Part shown: in pieces, positions 39,976-52,451 of the stretch | Layout: every line of letters begins with the position of its first letter | How positions within the stretch are numbered: the first letter of the stretch is position 1 | From: Tubiluchus corallicola | Lineage: Eukaryota; Priapulida; Priapulimorpha; Priapulimorphida; Tubiluchidae | NCBI GenBank assembly: GCA_030141605.1 | Contig: JAQGDQ010000006.1 | Coordinates: forward strand, 1,061,501 to 1,125,500 | DNA length: 64,000 nucleotides | Direction: 5' to 3' | Program-made: the position numbers and the translations under genes | Notes under the pieces: model-generated | Told to the model about the DNA's origin: nothing | Database searches by the model: none | The model's input: the letters and a program-made list of their open reading frames with translations, nothing else

Positions 39976-42971
39976 AAGCTAGAATTGTTACACATATTCA
40001 GGTATAGTTAACACTTGAATAATTTATATTCTAGTTTAATCTAGTTCTTGAATAATACTTGTTTATAAAACCTCAGCAATTTATGACAATTTATCTGACG
40101 CTTATCTGATACACAAAAAAAAAATACAACGGATACTGCAAGAAACTACGACAAATTGCTGATAAGTCCCCAAAAATCCAATAAAACGTTAATCATATAA
40201 TAAATCGCTCTGAAATACGACATTGTTGACAAAAATGAAATTGTTGCTTTTTAGCACAGAACAAGCCGCTGGGCTTCGTATCGGCCAGCTCATCTGTATA
40301 ACTACAGGCAGGGCCTCAGCCAAAACGGCTCGGTTCGGCTTTGGGCTCTACAGTAATAACTAATAAAAGCACCGTATTACCTAATTTTTATAAAAGATCT
40401 GTTTATGTACAGTGTAGTACAGATAATATATATACATGTACTATATAATGATAGTGGTACAGTGTATAATACATAATACTAAACACAGTTCAAACCAATT
40501 AAATCCTCTTGTTGTACGAGCTTAAAAATGAACACACCAAAAATTTAATGAAACTACAAATTATGGAAAGGAAATGCAGTTTTTGGTCCTGTTAAGTCTT
40601 ATTTTTGTAAATTGAATTCTTTAAAAAAACAAAAGGCGCCTACCCTCACTAAATAGTACCCTCACTCTCAGTATAACCGTTGATTCTTCTAAGGTTTGCA
40701 TCCTCGCATATAGATCCTATGTAAACATTCTTATCTTCGTTTCAGCAGAAGGAAAAACTACAAAAGGCTTGTGTGTCTCGCACAATGACACCGCTGCGAG
40801 TTTTGACAAACCAATCTTCGGAAAAAATCCCCAAACTATCAGACTATTTGCAGTTAAAAGTATACGACCATTATCCCTCACGAACATATATTGCTAGCAT
40901 ACATGTCCAGTTATTGTCCATTGTCCACAATAGATATTCTCATTATGGTATACTCTATGCAGATCTTAAAATACAGATCACACACGGGAAGAACAAACAA
41001 TGTCAACGGCTCTGTTGGAGCTTTTATGATCCATATGTCGCTTTTTCAGTCTAATTATAAAAAATAACTGATTAATTGTAAATGGAATGATAAGCATAAA
41101 ACTGACTAGCGTATCACCACCATGATGACGGAATAAACAGACAAGTTTAACAGCACGTTGAAAACAATCTAATAGGAAAATACCTGAAAAAAATTGTCCT
41201 GACTCAAATCTGCCGCCTTAATTCAGATTTTTCCACGTTTCCATTTTTGGTCGTATTTAGTTACTTGCAGGCAGAGCTACGCAAAAGCTTTACAACCAAA
41301 ATTTTGCCTCACACCACTTAAAATGGTAAAACAAAAAAAATTGCGCACGTCCAGTTAATTAACAGAGTAACACTGACAATGTCTAAGACAGTCAGGGTCA
41401 TCGTTTATTGACTGGACTACAGTCCTCCATTATGGCAAGTTCAAATCTACTAAGAACTGCATTCCTGACTTGATCGATTTTTGGGCACATATTCGCATCA
41501 ATACTATAGCTGACCACACAATGTCGACTATTATGGCTGACGAGCCTTCCTGCCTTCCCACACAAATTCGAGGGTTATCATACCTGTCGTTTCTTTCCGT
41601 TCTTTTTTAATATTACATTGTCGCCAGCATCACTCAAGCCCTACCGGATTATTTGAAACAGTGATATTTACACAACAAAACTGTGATTGTGAATATAGTT
41701 TACTTTAGGAGCGTCAGCATGAATCTAAGGCAAGGGAGTGAAATGTAATTTACAAAAAAAGAACATTGTTAAAGCAAAACCGGACCCAATCTTAACTTGT
41801 AGGTCAAAAGAATCAACTCTTTAAAATATTGAAAGGAAGCATACTATTTTTCAAAATTGACTTACGTGAAAGAATTATTACCACACAAAAACAATTTCAT
41901 GTTCACGTCACTAATTCTTTGCTGTTACATGCATTTCGCCATTCGCTAGTTAGACGGGCACTAGCGCATGCATTTCGGAAACGCATTGCACGAAAAACAG
42001 ATGCTGTACCTCTCAGTTCAGATGTGTTAGTTTGGGACAAACTACGTGCGTGAGCACAGCTGTAAATTTTAAATTTTATTTTTATCTTAAAACTTGCCTA
42101 GTTTTAGTACAACACACTGACTCTCTTACAGTAGCACTGTACTTCAATTTTCGCCTTCTCAAACACGTGCAACACGCGTGTGGAATGTTTTTGCTATTAA
42201 GAATTATGTTAGTTTGTGATTTCATCAATAGTTGGGCTCGCCCGCCGTTAAGTTGCCAAGCTATTATTTAATTATCAGAAACCTTTTGCAGTATTAGTTG
42301 TGTTAAAATGTATACTTTTATCGGACTCGAAAATGGGGTTGTATATGAAAAATTCATCCTGTCTTCCTTTAAAAACTGAAGTTAAAACAATCGGCTTTAT
42401 CAATTTCGTCAACACGTATAAGAGACTTAGTGAAAGTGATGCAATCTCGTAGAGTTTGATCTGTCTCCCCCTCCACTCCGCCAATTTCAAAAAATGCGCA
42501 TAAAAATTTAATGCATGTCTGCATTGAAAACACACCATTTACGTAAATGGCAACTAAGGCGCTACGAAGAGCCTTGCTGGCCGCTTCAAAACATCATATA
42601 CAGTCATACACCGACTGATGACCGCATTCGGTTCCGACTTGCCCAATTACCCCCCCCCCAGTTGTACGTTTCGTTTATCAATAAATCCCTACACTCACCC
42701 AAGCACACGAGAAGTTTTTAGGTTGATTTTAAGTTCTGAAGTCGTAAAACTAATTTGCGTTGAAATTCTGAACGCTTATTCAACTAATGAAAATTTAGCT
42801 CACATAATATTGAACCGCGTGTAAGGAACAACAAATTATGTTTCATATTGCACTTTTTATGTAGACGTATATAAAGACAAGTCAAGTATTACGTGTAAAT
42901 TTCTATAGCTATTGTAAAAAGAAAGAAAGCACAAAAAGAAATTAATCAAACTTACTAAAATACAGTGAGGT
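39976..42971. other. Gene-free stretch
   Basis: Short ORFs only (93 codons or fewer); no domain recognised. Confidence 0.5.
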
Positions 42972-43767
42972 TATGTCAGGTGGCGCAGAAAGTGTGTCAA
43001 AGTTTCGATAGTATGAGAATATAACGGAATCGCTCGAAAATTGCCATACTGATGTTAAGACTTGATCTTGTATAAACACCAAAAGTTTTTGAATCAATTT
43101 CTTAGACATTTCCAAAAAATAAAGAAGTTTTAAAACAAAAAGTCAAAAAACACATGCCAGAAAATTTTGTGCGACTGTTGTTAAAATTAACAGCAATTGC
43201 TCCTAATTGTCCATCCTTTCGAATGCAAACTAGACGAAGAAGTTTCTTCCAACAGCTGATATAGTTTCTCACTTCTTTAAGGTATATTTGGTCCCAGCAC
43301 TCAAAAATTTAACACCCTTTAGTTACACTGCATCAAATGGCTTTAAGCAGCCGTCCTATATTTTTTACTTCAAGGGAATTTCAGGTAGTGAAGTCCAGAT
43401 GATCCATTTTTATTGATAAAAATTTTTATGGTGAAGACCATGATGTGAAAAGGTTGATTTGATTTCTTTTTTTGCTGGTATAATTTTACTGAATGCTTTA
43501 TACTTCAACGCAGCTGTTTTTGAATTGACGATCAGCTGACATTGTTCACGTATTTAAATGTTTAATATGCAAAATGTTTTCGGCCATATCTTAAAAACTG
43601 TTTAAACTATAAACGTGTAACTTTCACAGCTAGAAGTTAGTGCACTGTAATAGCACGCCGTGTAATTTCAACTTTGCAGGGCACTTGCTCCTAATATTAT
43701 TGTAGTTTGCTGAAGACGCTGGTATTTCAAAACTGCAATGTTCTCTTTTTATGTACCCCGTATATTG
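42972..43767. mobile_element. TIR element family, copy 1
   Basis: About 800 bases beginning TATGTCAGGTGGCGCAGAAA and collinear with 48148-49487 over most of its length (shared blocks include AGAAGTTTTAAAACAA, GCAAACTAGACGAA, CCAACAGCTGA, CAGTTTCTCACTTCTTTAA-like and CAGCTGACATTGTTC). The 3' terminal repeat is eroded, ending near ATGTACCCCGTATATTG. No ORF of note; a non-autonomous DNA element. Confidence 0.7.
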
Positions 43768-46700
43768 TGACTGCACGTTCTGTGCGACTGTACAACAGCT
43801 TCCTCATCATACGCGAGAATGTTTGCTTCACAAATAAATACTATTAACGTTTTCATACTTAATATAACTTTCCCAAGTAGATTATGAAAACAAATATTAA
43901 AAATATGCACCAGCGTAAAATCCCAGAGCTTGACAGAAAACAAAATGACAACTACTTACTGACTGATAAAGCTAGATAACGAATATTTAACATGCAAAGT
44001 TCAACAGCCTATTAAAAAATTCCAGCAAAGCAAGGAAGAAATTTCATTTCCAGAATCAATCTTGTCGGGAAACACGAGCAATAACTTTGGGAATATTAAC
44101 AAAATTGTTTTCTATCAATATGTTGGCTTAGCTTGACAAATTAGGTAGAATTTTACCATTTGTCAAGAAAATTTAACTCTATTCCTTTTCCACTACGAAA
44201 AGCAGAGCAAATTCTACAGGCAGTTCTAATCAAGCCCAGAAAATTGATTACAGACAAGGTAAACAGGTTTGGGCAAAAAATTCACTCCGAATTCACAAAA
44301 AGTCAAAAGCAGACTTACTTTTATAAAAAACAATTATTTTACTTATTTAGAGTGCATTTTGGTGAACAATTACTGTTGATGCTTTTAGTCTGTTAAGACA
44401 TAAAGAGGCTTCTGTGGAAAACAACATATATGCAGAACAAGTCACATCCAAAATTTTCAAATAACCTAAATTAAATGTTAGAATTATTTTAGAAAGAGAT
44501 ATGCTAAGATATTTATGCTAAAAATTCAACTTTCCTGGAGTCAGCAATCATTGCTGATGACAGTTACACAAGGGTTTCAGGCAAAGCGTCATGTGGCACC
44601 ATCTATCGTAAAACAAATAAAGTCAAAACACCACACTCGAGCTTCAGAAATCTGAAACAGATTCACTTCGTTTTCCAATCATACGATACGATTATAATTA
44701 ATATTTTAAAAATGCGCTTACCACAAATTTCAGTTGTATTACCCTTTTAGACTTTTCTCATATGCGAGCGTTTTTCTCTAACCAGTATTTAATAACCTGC
44801 AAGTTAAACACGTACATTAATTAATTATCAATAAATTGCAATTATACATTCCCTAACTTAAAACATATAGAAAAATAGATTAAAAAGGCAACACGTCACT
44901 CATTAGCCCGTTTATCGTTATTAAACAAAAGCAGGCAGTTATCGTCGCCGTACGGCAAAATGGCTTAGCTTACTTCACTTTAAATCACTGAAGAAATGTG
45001 CGTAATGTAATATTTGCAAAGGAAAGCAGCAAAAGAATTACTGCAAAAGTAACCCAAAGGCATGTGAATAATACAGAGTGGCAAATTAGTATATAGTATT
45101 AGTACAATAATTATTATTTGACAGGAATGAATCCCAAGACTTCAAGGCACGAAGCAGTCAACGTTGGGGTATCTTGTCTCTCTGAGGTACGCGCTTGACT
45201 CATTCGTTTTAGAATTCTGGCTGCAGCTTTCAGTGGTGTCCAAGCAGTTTGCTCGAGGTGACATAAAATCGAAGGTCATAATAGAGATGAAGTTGTGAAA
45301 CGTTCAAGTTCAAAACCTTTGGTCACTGCAGACAATTCTAAACTTTTCCAAAATGGATTGAAGTTTTTGAATTTTGATAAATGGCTTGTGTACGACAGGC
45401 GTATGTAAGCAGCTTGTCTCCTTATGTCTCTCCCCACATTCATGTCTTTGTTGCATTATAGTTTATTTTTTATTATATATTTTAATGAATGTGAAATAAA
45501 ATAAAATAATAAAATAAAAAAATAAAAACCTCCAGTTCACCAGAACCACTTAACAGACTGCCTCCAAGAAAACCACCGCGTTAAATTGTTGTATTACGAA
45601 TCAATATGTAGAAAACGGAACAATTTTGAAGTCTTCAGGAATTTTTCAATAAGTGACAACTCAGCTGGACGAGAAACCTATATGACACGTATACAGGGTA
45701 CGTTTGCAGTGAGAATAAATTGAAGAAAGTAAATGAGGTAAATGATATAAGCTACTGAAAGCTAGAGTCCAAAGCTTAAAAACCAAACGCTAGCTTAGCC
45801 CAGTAAATGTCAAATATACCAACAAGAAGCAGTACATTTCGAAGAATATCAAATAAGCAATAGACAGAAGTCGAAAGTGGACAAAACACAACAGTCAAAA
45901 TATAGAGAGACAAAAATGTCAGTAGACAAAACATGTTCGAGCAAAGGATTAAAATTAAAAATTAAAAAAAAAACTTTAGCCAAGTCGATTGCGCTGAACA
46001 AGTCAACTGTAGCAGCACTTTCAACAACAGAGAGGCAAAATTTGAGAGAATATAAACACGTACACGTGAAGTTGTTTTTATCACAAAAGCACTTTCTTTA
46101 CTAATACAATTCTTAAAATACTGTTATATATTACAAAGTTTTATATTATAATAAATGAACGCGCCTCTTGTTTGTGCATATCAACAATGATAAACCAAAT
46201 TACAATTGCAGCAACGGCATGAAGCCATTACGTAATTGTCTTACATTGAGACTCGGCCCATTAATGCGACCCATTAAATTCCGTTATTGGCGAAACCGTT
46301 ATTGAAACCGTGGCCCAGTTTGAGAAACAATTTTATTCTTCTTGACCCATTTTCTACAAAACCCGCTCTCATCTGGGCACGCATGATTTGCAAAAAATGC
46401 TTGCTGATGTTAATTGATCTGAAACCATGAGCTGTGTATAAGATTTAGACGCTTCTGGTGAAAGTAGGTTGTAAATACAGTAAACACGGGAAGCTGAAAC
46501 TGGGTCTAGTAAAATGCAAGCTAACGTATCAGTGTGTACAAAAAGGAATCTGTGTCAAAATGTGCGGTTTATGACTGCATGCGAGCTGTTACGTAATCAG
46601 TGAAATCACTGAAATGCATTTACCCCATTTAACTTGGCGCAACCTCTCGCGCTCAACATTGAATGGGAACAGGCAAACAGTTGCATGACCTACAAAACCA

Positions 46701-46979
46701 AGAATATACGAGTAAACTAATCGAATTTGCAGATCAATAACTAAGACTGAAATGTGTATTATCAAAAATCGCAAAATAACAATTAAAGCCTTGTATAGTG
46801 GTTATCAACTGTCCGACGTATCGACGCCTGGAAAAAGCTCACGCCTGGTAAAAAAATGAGCGGACCCGAGTTATTACCAAAAAGGATCATAAAAGACAAG
46901 TTTTTGCTGATCAACTAGCAGAGTGACCTTTTGTGGGACACCCAACCTTGCAATGAGCTGTTATAGGCGAGAAAAAGCG
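43768..46979. other. Gene-free stretch
   Basis: Contains the A-rich tail at 45.5 kb. A Lys/Thr/Ser-rich ORF at 45877-46104 has no recognisable domain. Confidence 0.5.
45470..45530. repeat. A-rich AAATA tail
   Basis: TGAAATAAAATAAAATAATA followed by AAATAAAAAAATAAAAACC resembles the 3' tail of a retroposed element on the plus strand. The preceding 300 bases (45130-45470) are less AT-rich than the flank and may be its body, but no protein motif was recognised. Confidence 0.4.
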
Positions 46980-47620
46980 CGGATGTTACAACAGCTATTA
47001 CGATTACCCCTACAAAGTGGACAACTATAGAATTATCGGTTCCATTTGTCTGTCCGTCTGTATGTTCACTTCTTCTCGGCCCTGTAGTATGTGCCAACGA
47101 AGTGGGCAATTATTGAACTACCGCTTTCACCTGTCGCCACTTTTTCTCGGCCCTGGGGTAATCTAGGAAGGTGATTTCTCGTACAGAGAGGAAGGGCATC
47201 GTTCAAGCTCGGAGATTAATTTTCGGATCAATCGGTGCAGTTTTGAACTTTTTCAAATTTTTAAGGATTTGCGTATAGCAATTATCCAGCATGATAAAAA
47301 TATACTTGTGCTGTTATAGACCTAAGCGTGCCCCAACTACAAAATTATCAGTTCTGTCTGTTGGTCCGTCTGTCGCCACTTTTCTCGGTCCTGGAATACT
47401 GTTGGAAGTTGATACCTCGGACAGAAGCAAGATATCGCTCAAGCTCGGAGCCAATTGTAGAACTATCGGTATTATGTCTGTCTGTCTGTCTGTCTGTTAC
47501 CACTTTTTCTCGGCACTGGAGTAATCTAGTTAGTTGATATCTCGTACAATGGCATGGTTCAAGCTTGGAGCTCAATTGGACTCAAATGGTGCAGATTTGA
47601 TTTTTTTGCATTTTTTTAAA
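46980..47620. repeat. Degenerate tandem family with CTGTCTGTCTGT core
   Basis: Four diverged units, roughly starting at 47003, 47100, 47320 and 47440. Each keeps parts of AACTAT(A)GAATTATCGGTT, runs of CTGTCTGTC, CCACTTTTTCTCGGCCCTGG, GTTGATATCTCGTACA, CAAGCTCGGAG and AATCGGTGCAG. Short ORFs of 69-77 codons on both strands are by-products of the repeat. Confidence 0.75.
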
Positions 47621-48266
47621 GATGTGTTTAACAAAGTTCTGTAGCTAATATGCCATAGCTAGTGATTTACGATTTATTAGCAAGGCATCAGATAACAACA
47701 ACCATTAATATGTTCTATGCAGAAAACACATTTTGGGGTAGTTTCCATGTTTGTTTAATTTAAATCCGCAGGATACGCAGCATCCTGTGGTTTTTCAAAG
47801 ACTTTGAGTATGTCTGTATCTGAATTTAGATTTTTATTTATAGTTTCAAACCTACGCACATTGTAACTCGGATAAAATTATCGGTTTCCATTAAAATTTT
47901 TCCAATAAAAATTAACTTTCCGTTTCTTCTGTATCGAATTCTAACCACAACTAACCGGATGGTCTATGTGACAGTAGCTGCTTTTTCACAGAAACTTAGT
48001 GCCATTTTAAGTGTCAATACAGAAAATACATCTTTGCGGTAATTGGGACAAGTATGTCTCTTTACTGAGAGCTCTCTAATTGGTTTAATGAATTACAAAA
48101 CAAAAACATTGAAATGTGAAACAAAAATCTTTCAAAATAGAAACATCATATGTCAGGTGGCGCAAAAAATGTGCCGAAGTTTTGATCAAAATATGACAAT
48201 AAGAAAATCACAGAATCAATTGAAAATTGCCAAACCGTTGTACTTTACAACGCTTATGTATAAACA

Positions 48267-48561
48267 CCAAAAAAAGAAGAAAAGGGAGTTTTAAAGTATG
48301 GTCTAATAACTTTAAATATAATGTTATATTATTTAGCATTATGTTTACCTGGTTGAGAAACTTATGCAACTAGAAAAAAATTCTTAGCCATTTAAAAATA
48401 TTCGCGCTAACAGGTAAAATGTCACTAGCTCACCTTCGACTTCCCAGTGTGCACCACTGACTCACCAAAACACGAATGTTTAATCTTATTGACGCCAAAA
48501 AAAGAAGAAAAGGCAGTTTTAAAGTATAGTCTAAAAACTTTAAATATAATGTTATATTATT
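48267..48561. repeat. 67-bp direct repeat pair (48267-48333 and 48495-48561)
   Basis: Two 67-base copies beginning CCAAAAAAAGAAGAAAAGG differ at only three positions, with start positions 228 bases apart. They sit at the start of and inside the insertion in TIR element copy 2. Confidence 0.9.
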
Positions 48562-48644
48562 AATTCAACAACATTGAGACGCCACAAATAAATAACGAAG
48601 GTAACAACTGTTTGCGCCAGTTAACAGTTAACAGTCGGCCAATA

Positions 48645-48727
48645 CAGGTAGTCGTGAGATTCGAGCGGGGGCTTTAAGCAGAGGAGCACCCACAGTCCGT
48701 TACCTTAACCCCTCGGCCACCTGCACC
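48645..48727 (-). pseudogene. tRNA-Ser-like pseudogene or SINE head
   Basis: On the minus strand GGTGGCCGAGGGGTTAAGGT gives a class II D-arm, then GGACTGT at the anticodon stem, a long variable region, CGCTCGAATCTCAC as T-arm and CGACTACC as the 3' acceptor half. Length (83 bases) and CGACTAC end fit tRNA-Ser. The anticodon stem does not pair, the T-stem is imperfect and the 5' acceptor half does not complement the 3' half, so it is not a working tRNA. Confidence 0.65.
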
Positions 48728-49931
48728 GTCATCGCGGAGTTTAAATTTTCAAGTTTTGTGAAGAGTTGCTGCTAATAAAGCTAGGTGTAAGTGATACAAA
48801 ATTTCAAGACGATTTTTTTAGCTTTATGCAAGTAAAGGGTTTGCTTGTGTTTTAAGTCATTCTCTCAGATTTTTTCAAAAATACAGAAGTTTTAAAACAA
48901 CAAGTCAAAAAAAATAAAATGCCGGAAGAAATTTTGTGAGTCACTATTGTCAATATTGCTAAAATTTACAGCAAGAGTACTATGTTTGCACCATTTTCAC
49001 TGCAAACTAGACGAAAGCGTTTCCTCCAACAGCTGACCCAGTTTCTCACTTCTTTAAAAGGAGTACTTGGTTCAGGCACTCAGTAATTTTTGTCTTTAGT
49101 TCTGCATCAAACACTTTGTGCGGCTATATCAAGTCCCATTTTTTTCTTGCCAACAAATCCTCCCTAGACAGTTTTTTTTGATGGCCAGGATGTAAACTTG
49201 TTGATTCTTTTATAGTTTTGCTCCATGTACTGAGTGCTTAAATAAAACAATGAACGTGGCTTTTTTTCAGCAGATGACTAGCTGACATTGTTCCAGCATT
49301 AATTTTTTAACATGCAATAGTTTTTCGGGTATAAGCTAACATTAAAATTATAAACCTGAAACTTTCATAGGCAAAAGTTAAGGTACTGTAATAGCATGGT
49401 GTGAAATTTCTACTTTCTATAGCACTCGCTTTTATATTATTGTGCTCTAAACTTTGGCACATTTTTTCTGTGCCACCCAATATATGCATATCACAGTTGG
49501 ACAAAAAAGTTACTAAGTACTAGTCAATTTATACAGGTACTTCAAAGCATTTATTACAACTTTTATTGAAGAACTTTTATTTATGAATGTTTAAAAAACA
49601 TGTCCAGACGTTTAGTAAATACTTTTAAAAATGATCAAAAATTCGCTTGTTTATTCTCCTATGGTCTTAATATGCGCACTTGTGTCTATGCATAAACGAA
49701 AGGAAGCCATTTAGAGTCAGTGCCTTAAAATATCGGCGTATGACGCAGGTTATAATGGTATGATCATTACTTTCCCAATGATGCAGTGACATTTCTGATG
49801 CTTCACTAATAAGCACATATATGCATTCATTGCTGTGCGACTCTCACTGCTGTTAATTTCACGCACTGGGTTAACGAACTTGAGCAACTGATCGATCAGA
49901 AATATCGATTGGCCAGGACCGAGCTACTCTC

Positions 49932-49980
49932 AGTGCCATTGTCCACGTTACAATATACACATAACCTGGACAGTGGCGCT
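49932..49980. repeat. 14-bp imperfect hairpin
   Basis: AGTGCCATTGTCCA (49932-49945) pairs 12/14 with TGGACAGTGGCGCT (49967-49980) across a 21-base loop. No RNA family recognised. Confidence 0.6.
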
Positions 49981-50749
49981 CTAAATCAATAAGATAAATA
50001 AGTATAGATCGATCATCACCATCGCCTGGCGAACGTAAATCATGAAATGACAGACTGCGCATGAAGCAAGACCTATTTTAATAGTGCCTTTTTCCTACAT
50101 GAAACCTTTGTTTAGAATTTTATTATAGTGCAATATTATAATAAATTATTATACAATATAAAATTATATGTTACGTGGAGAATCCTATATCACAAGACAG
50201 CGATGTAGCTGGTCAGGGCAGCGTTGTTTTTCATTTAACATTTCAAACAACAAATTTTACATTTCGTTTGACAACACTCATTTAAACAATTAGTGATGAA
50301 CCGATAAGATCTGTACTGAAAAACAAACAAAATTAATTGACGACGAATGATGATCGATGAGCTTTTCAATTGGATGGCAAAATAATAACTAGATGGTTTC
50401 AGTCACAATACTTTGAGATACCCACCAGTTTCAAGTAAGCTGAAAATACCCTAAAACTGACCAAGGGCATAAAACTTTCATAAAACATTTAATGTTCATA
50501 AAATCGCAGCTGACGACATAAGCTACCCTTACTACAGGTGAAAGAGAAGTACGCTGGGAGTCTAAAACAATCTCCACAACAATTTCCTTGAAATAATCCT
50601 TCTAAAATCCGACGTAATAGGTATATAACATAGCATAGTTTGATAAAAAAAGCAGATACGTGCTACATCCATGCAACTACATAATAGCTCTGTCGTCTGT
50701 CTTGCCTTGTCTTGTCTATGATCAAGCACAGTGCGCGGCCTTTTTAACT

Positions 50750-50754
<5 letters not shown>

Positions 50755-50781
<27 letters not shown>

Positions 50782-50782
50782 G
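50755..50782. repeat. (TA)n microsatellite
   Basis: About 26 bases of alternating TA, shortly before the 509-base tandem duplication. Confidence 0.9.
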
Positions 50783-51276
50783 CTTAAATTGCATTTTTAC
50801 TAACTGTTGTCAACTGAATTTATTAAACATAGCTTATGAAGTATACATACGACCCATAAAGCCAAACCACATACACCCCTACACTACCTGTAATTAATTT
50901 TAAGCGCATGGCTTCAGGTTCATTCTAATAACTTGGCAGAACACAAAAACATTCACATACATTGAATATGCTAATGGTGCAGTATAAAAATGCAACATAA
51001 CATGAGATTGAAAATACGGATATCACTGTCATTAAAACAAAATTACATGCAAACAAGTCAAATAATTCGTTCCCACGGTTACTAATAGTGTATGCATGAA
51101 CAGTTTTAAGCAAAATATCGCACGGTAGAAAAATCCTTATTGTAATATCCTGCTATGTTAGTAGCGACTAGGCGCCATTATCAATAATTTATCATATCTA
51201 ATGATTAACCGGAAATACGGCTTATTTCATGGCAAACAAAGAAGTGAACACAATCCTACAATGGAATTTACCAATT

Positions 51277-51348
51277 TTATAATCCATTAAGCTTCTCAAT
51301 TTCAGCTTTCAGTTGTTGGTTTTCGTGTGCGCTTATGCTAGTTTTCAT
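51277..51348 (-). other. 23-codon ORF with heptad-like sequence (copy 1)
   Basis: Minus-strand ATG to TAA encoding MKTSISAHENQQLKAEIEKL and three more residues. ENQQLKAEIEKL has leucine/isoleucine heptad spacing like the zipper of bZIP proteins. An in-frame TAA sits two codons before the ATG. It could be a stray terminal exon, a relic of one, or chance. An identical copy is at 51786-51857. Function unknown. Confidence 0.3.
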
Positions 51349-51785
51349 TAGTTAGAGTTTTCTAGCACAATGAAACCACATACACCCCTACACTACCTGT
51401 AATTAATTTTAAGCGCATGGCTTCAGGTTCATTCTAATAACTTGGCAGAACACAAAAACATTCACATACATTGAATATGCTAATGGTGCAGTATAAAAAT
51501 GCAACATAACATGAGATTGAAAATACGGATATCACTGTCATTAAAACAAAATTACATGCAAACAAGTCAAATAATTCGTTCCCACGGTTACTAATAGTGT
51601 ATGCATGAACAGTTTTAAGCAAAATATCGCACGGTAGAAAAATCCTTATTGTAATATCCTGCTATGTTAGTAGCGACTAGGCGCCATTATCAATAATTTA
51701 TCATATCTAATGATTAACCGGAAATACGGCTTATTTCATGGCAAACAAAGAAGTGAACACAATCCTACAATGGAATTTACCAATT

Positions 51786-51857
51786 TTATAATCCATTAAG
51801 CTTCTCAATTTCAGCTTTCAGTTGTTGGTTTTCGTGTGCGCTTATGCTAGTTTTCAT
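51786..51857 (-). other. 23-codon ORF with heptad-like sequence (copy 2)
   Basis: Identical to 51277-51348, carried by the second half of the 509-base duplication. Confidence 0.3.
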
Positions 51858-52389
51858 TAGTTAGAGTTTTCTAGCACAATGAATTAAACTAGGAAAAAGC
51901 TTTTTGGGAAATTTTGAGCCATCAACAACACCCCGTGTCATCAAGCTAATATAACGTTGCAGAGAATACTGCAAAATATTTGAATACGAATAAACACAGA
52001 TAATTAATCTCTCTATTCTACGCTTCATTTACTATTAGTGAAAGGTGGTCATTATTTATTAATGTCGGGATGAATGGCCTTTATGTAAAGTACCATATGT
52101 GTCACTAGGTAACACACTGTTCTGGCCTTACAGGGACATTAGATGTTAACTGGAAAAGGATACGAGGGACTGAAGTGTGTTTGCATGTTCTGGGCGAATG
52201 GTGGATACACTGCACTTTGCACTACATGTAGCAATTTTTCTTTGGAAAAATTAATCTAGAGACATTCGATGAGGAAGTACCACTGCAAACCATTGCAAAA
52301 TTTAGATCTTTTTCCCCTTTGTCTTAAGCAAATAACAATTGTTTCACTTATTATGTTTAAGATGAATAACTGAAAAAACGAAATGTGTA

Positions 52390-52451
52390 GGGCAAAAGCT
52401 AGAGGGGTAGAAAGAGGAATGAGAAACAGAGGGGGTGGGGAAGGAGAAGTT
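52390..52451 (+). repeat. Purine-rich tract
   Basis: About 60 bases almost without pyrimidines on the plus strand (AGAGGGGTAGAAAGAGGAAT... GGTGGGGAAGGAGAAG). Can support triplex structure. It creates a Gly/Arg-rich 62-codon ORF that is not considered a gene. Confidence 0.7.

Larger units (their letters stand above)
48148..49487. mobile_element. TIR element family, copy 2 (with internal insertion)
   Basis: Same family as 42972-43767. Here both ends are readable: the start ATGTCAGGTGGCGCAAAAAA/TGTGCCGAAGTTTT and the end AAACTTTGGCAC...TGTGCCACCCAATAT are imperfect inverted repeats of about 35 bases. Relative to copy 1 it has some 560 extra bases (about 48267-48826), which include a 67-base direct repeat and a tRNA-Ser-like pseudogene. 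No transposase. Confidence 0.75.
50864..51881. repeat. 509-bp tandem duplication
   Basis: Bases 50864-51372 reappear at 51373-51881 with no difference seen by eye over the unit. Breakpoints share AAACCACATACACCCC at the left and TTCTAGCACAATGAA at the junctions. Each copy contains a 23-codon ORF with coiled-coil character. Either a very recent duplication or an assembly artefact. Confidence 0.95.

Noticed and set aside
39737-39977. Overlapping 65- and 76-codon ORFs on opposite strands
   Set aside because: Better explained by a less AT-rich, CpG-containing promoter/exon candidate than by two proteins; no domain in either.
47291-47575. Overlapping 69-77 codon ORFs on both strands
   Set aside because: By-products of the CTGTCTGTC repeat units, open in several frames at once.
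50925-51622. Two identical 62-codon minus-strand ORFs as a gene pair
   Set aside because: Identity is due to the 509-base tandem duplication; the hydrophobic peptide has no recognised family.
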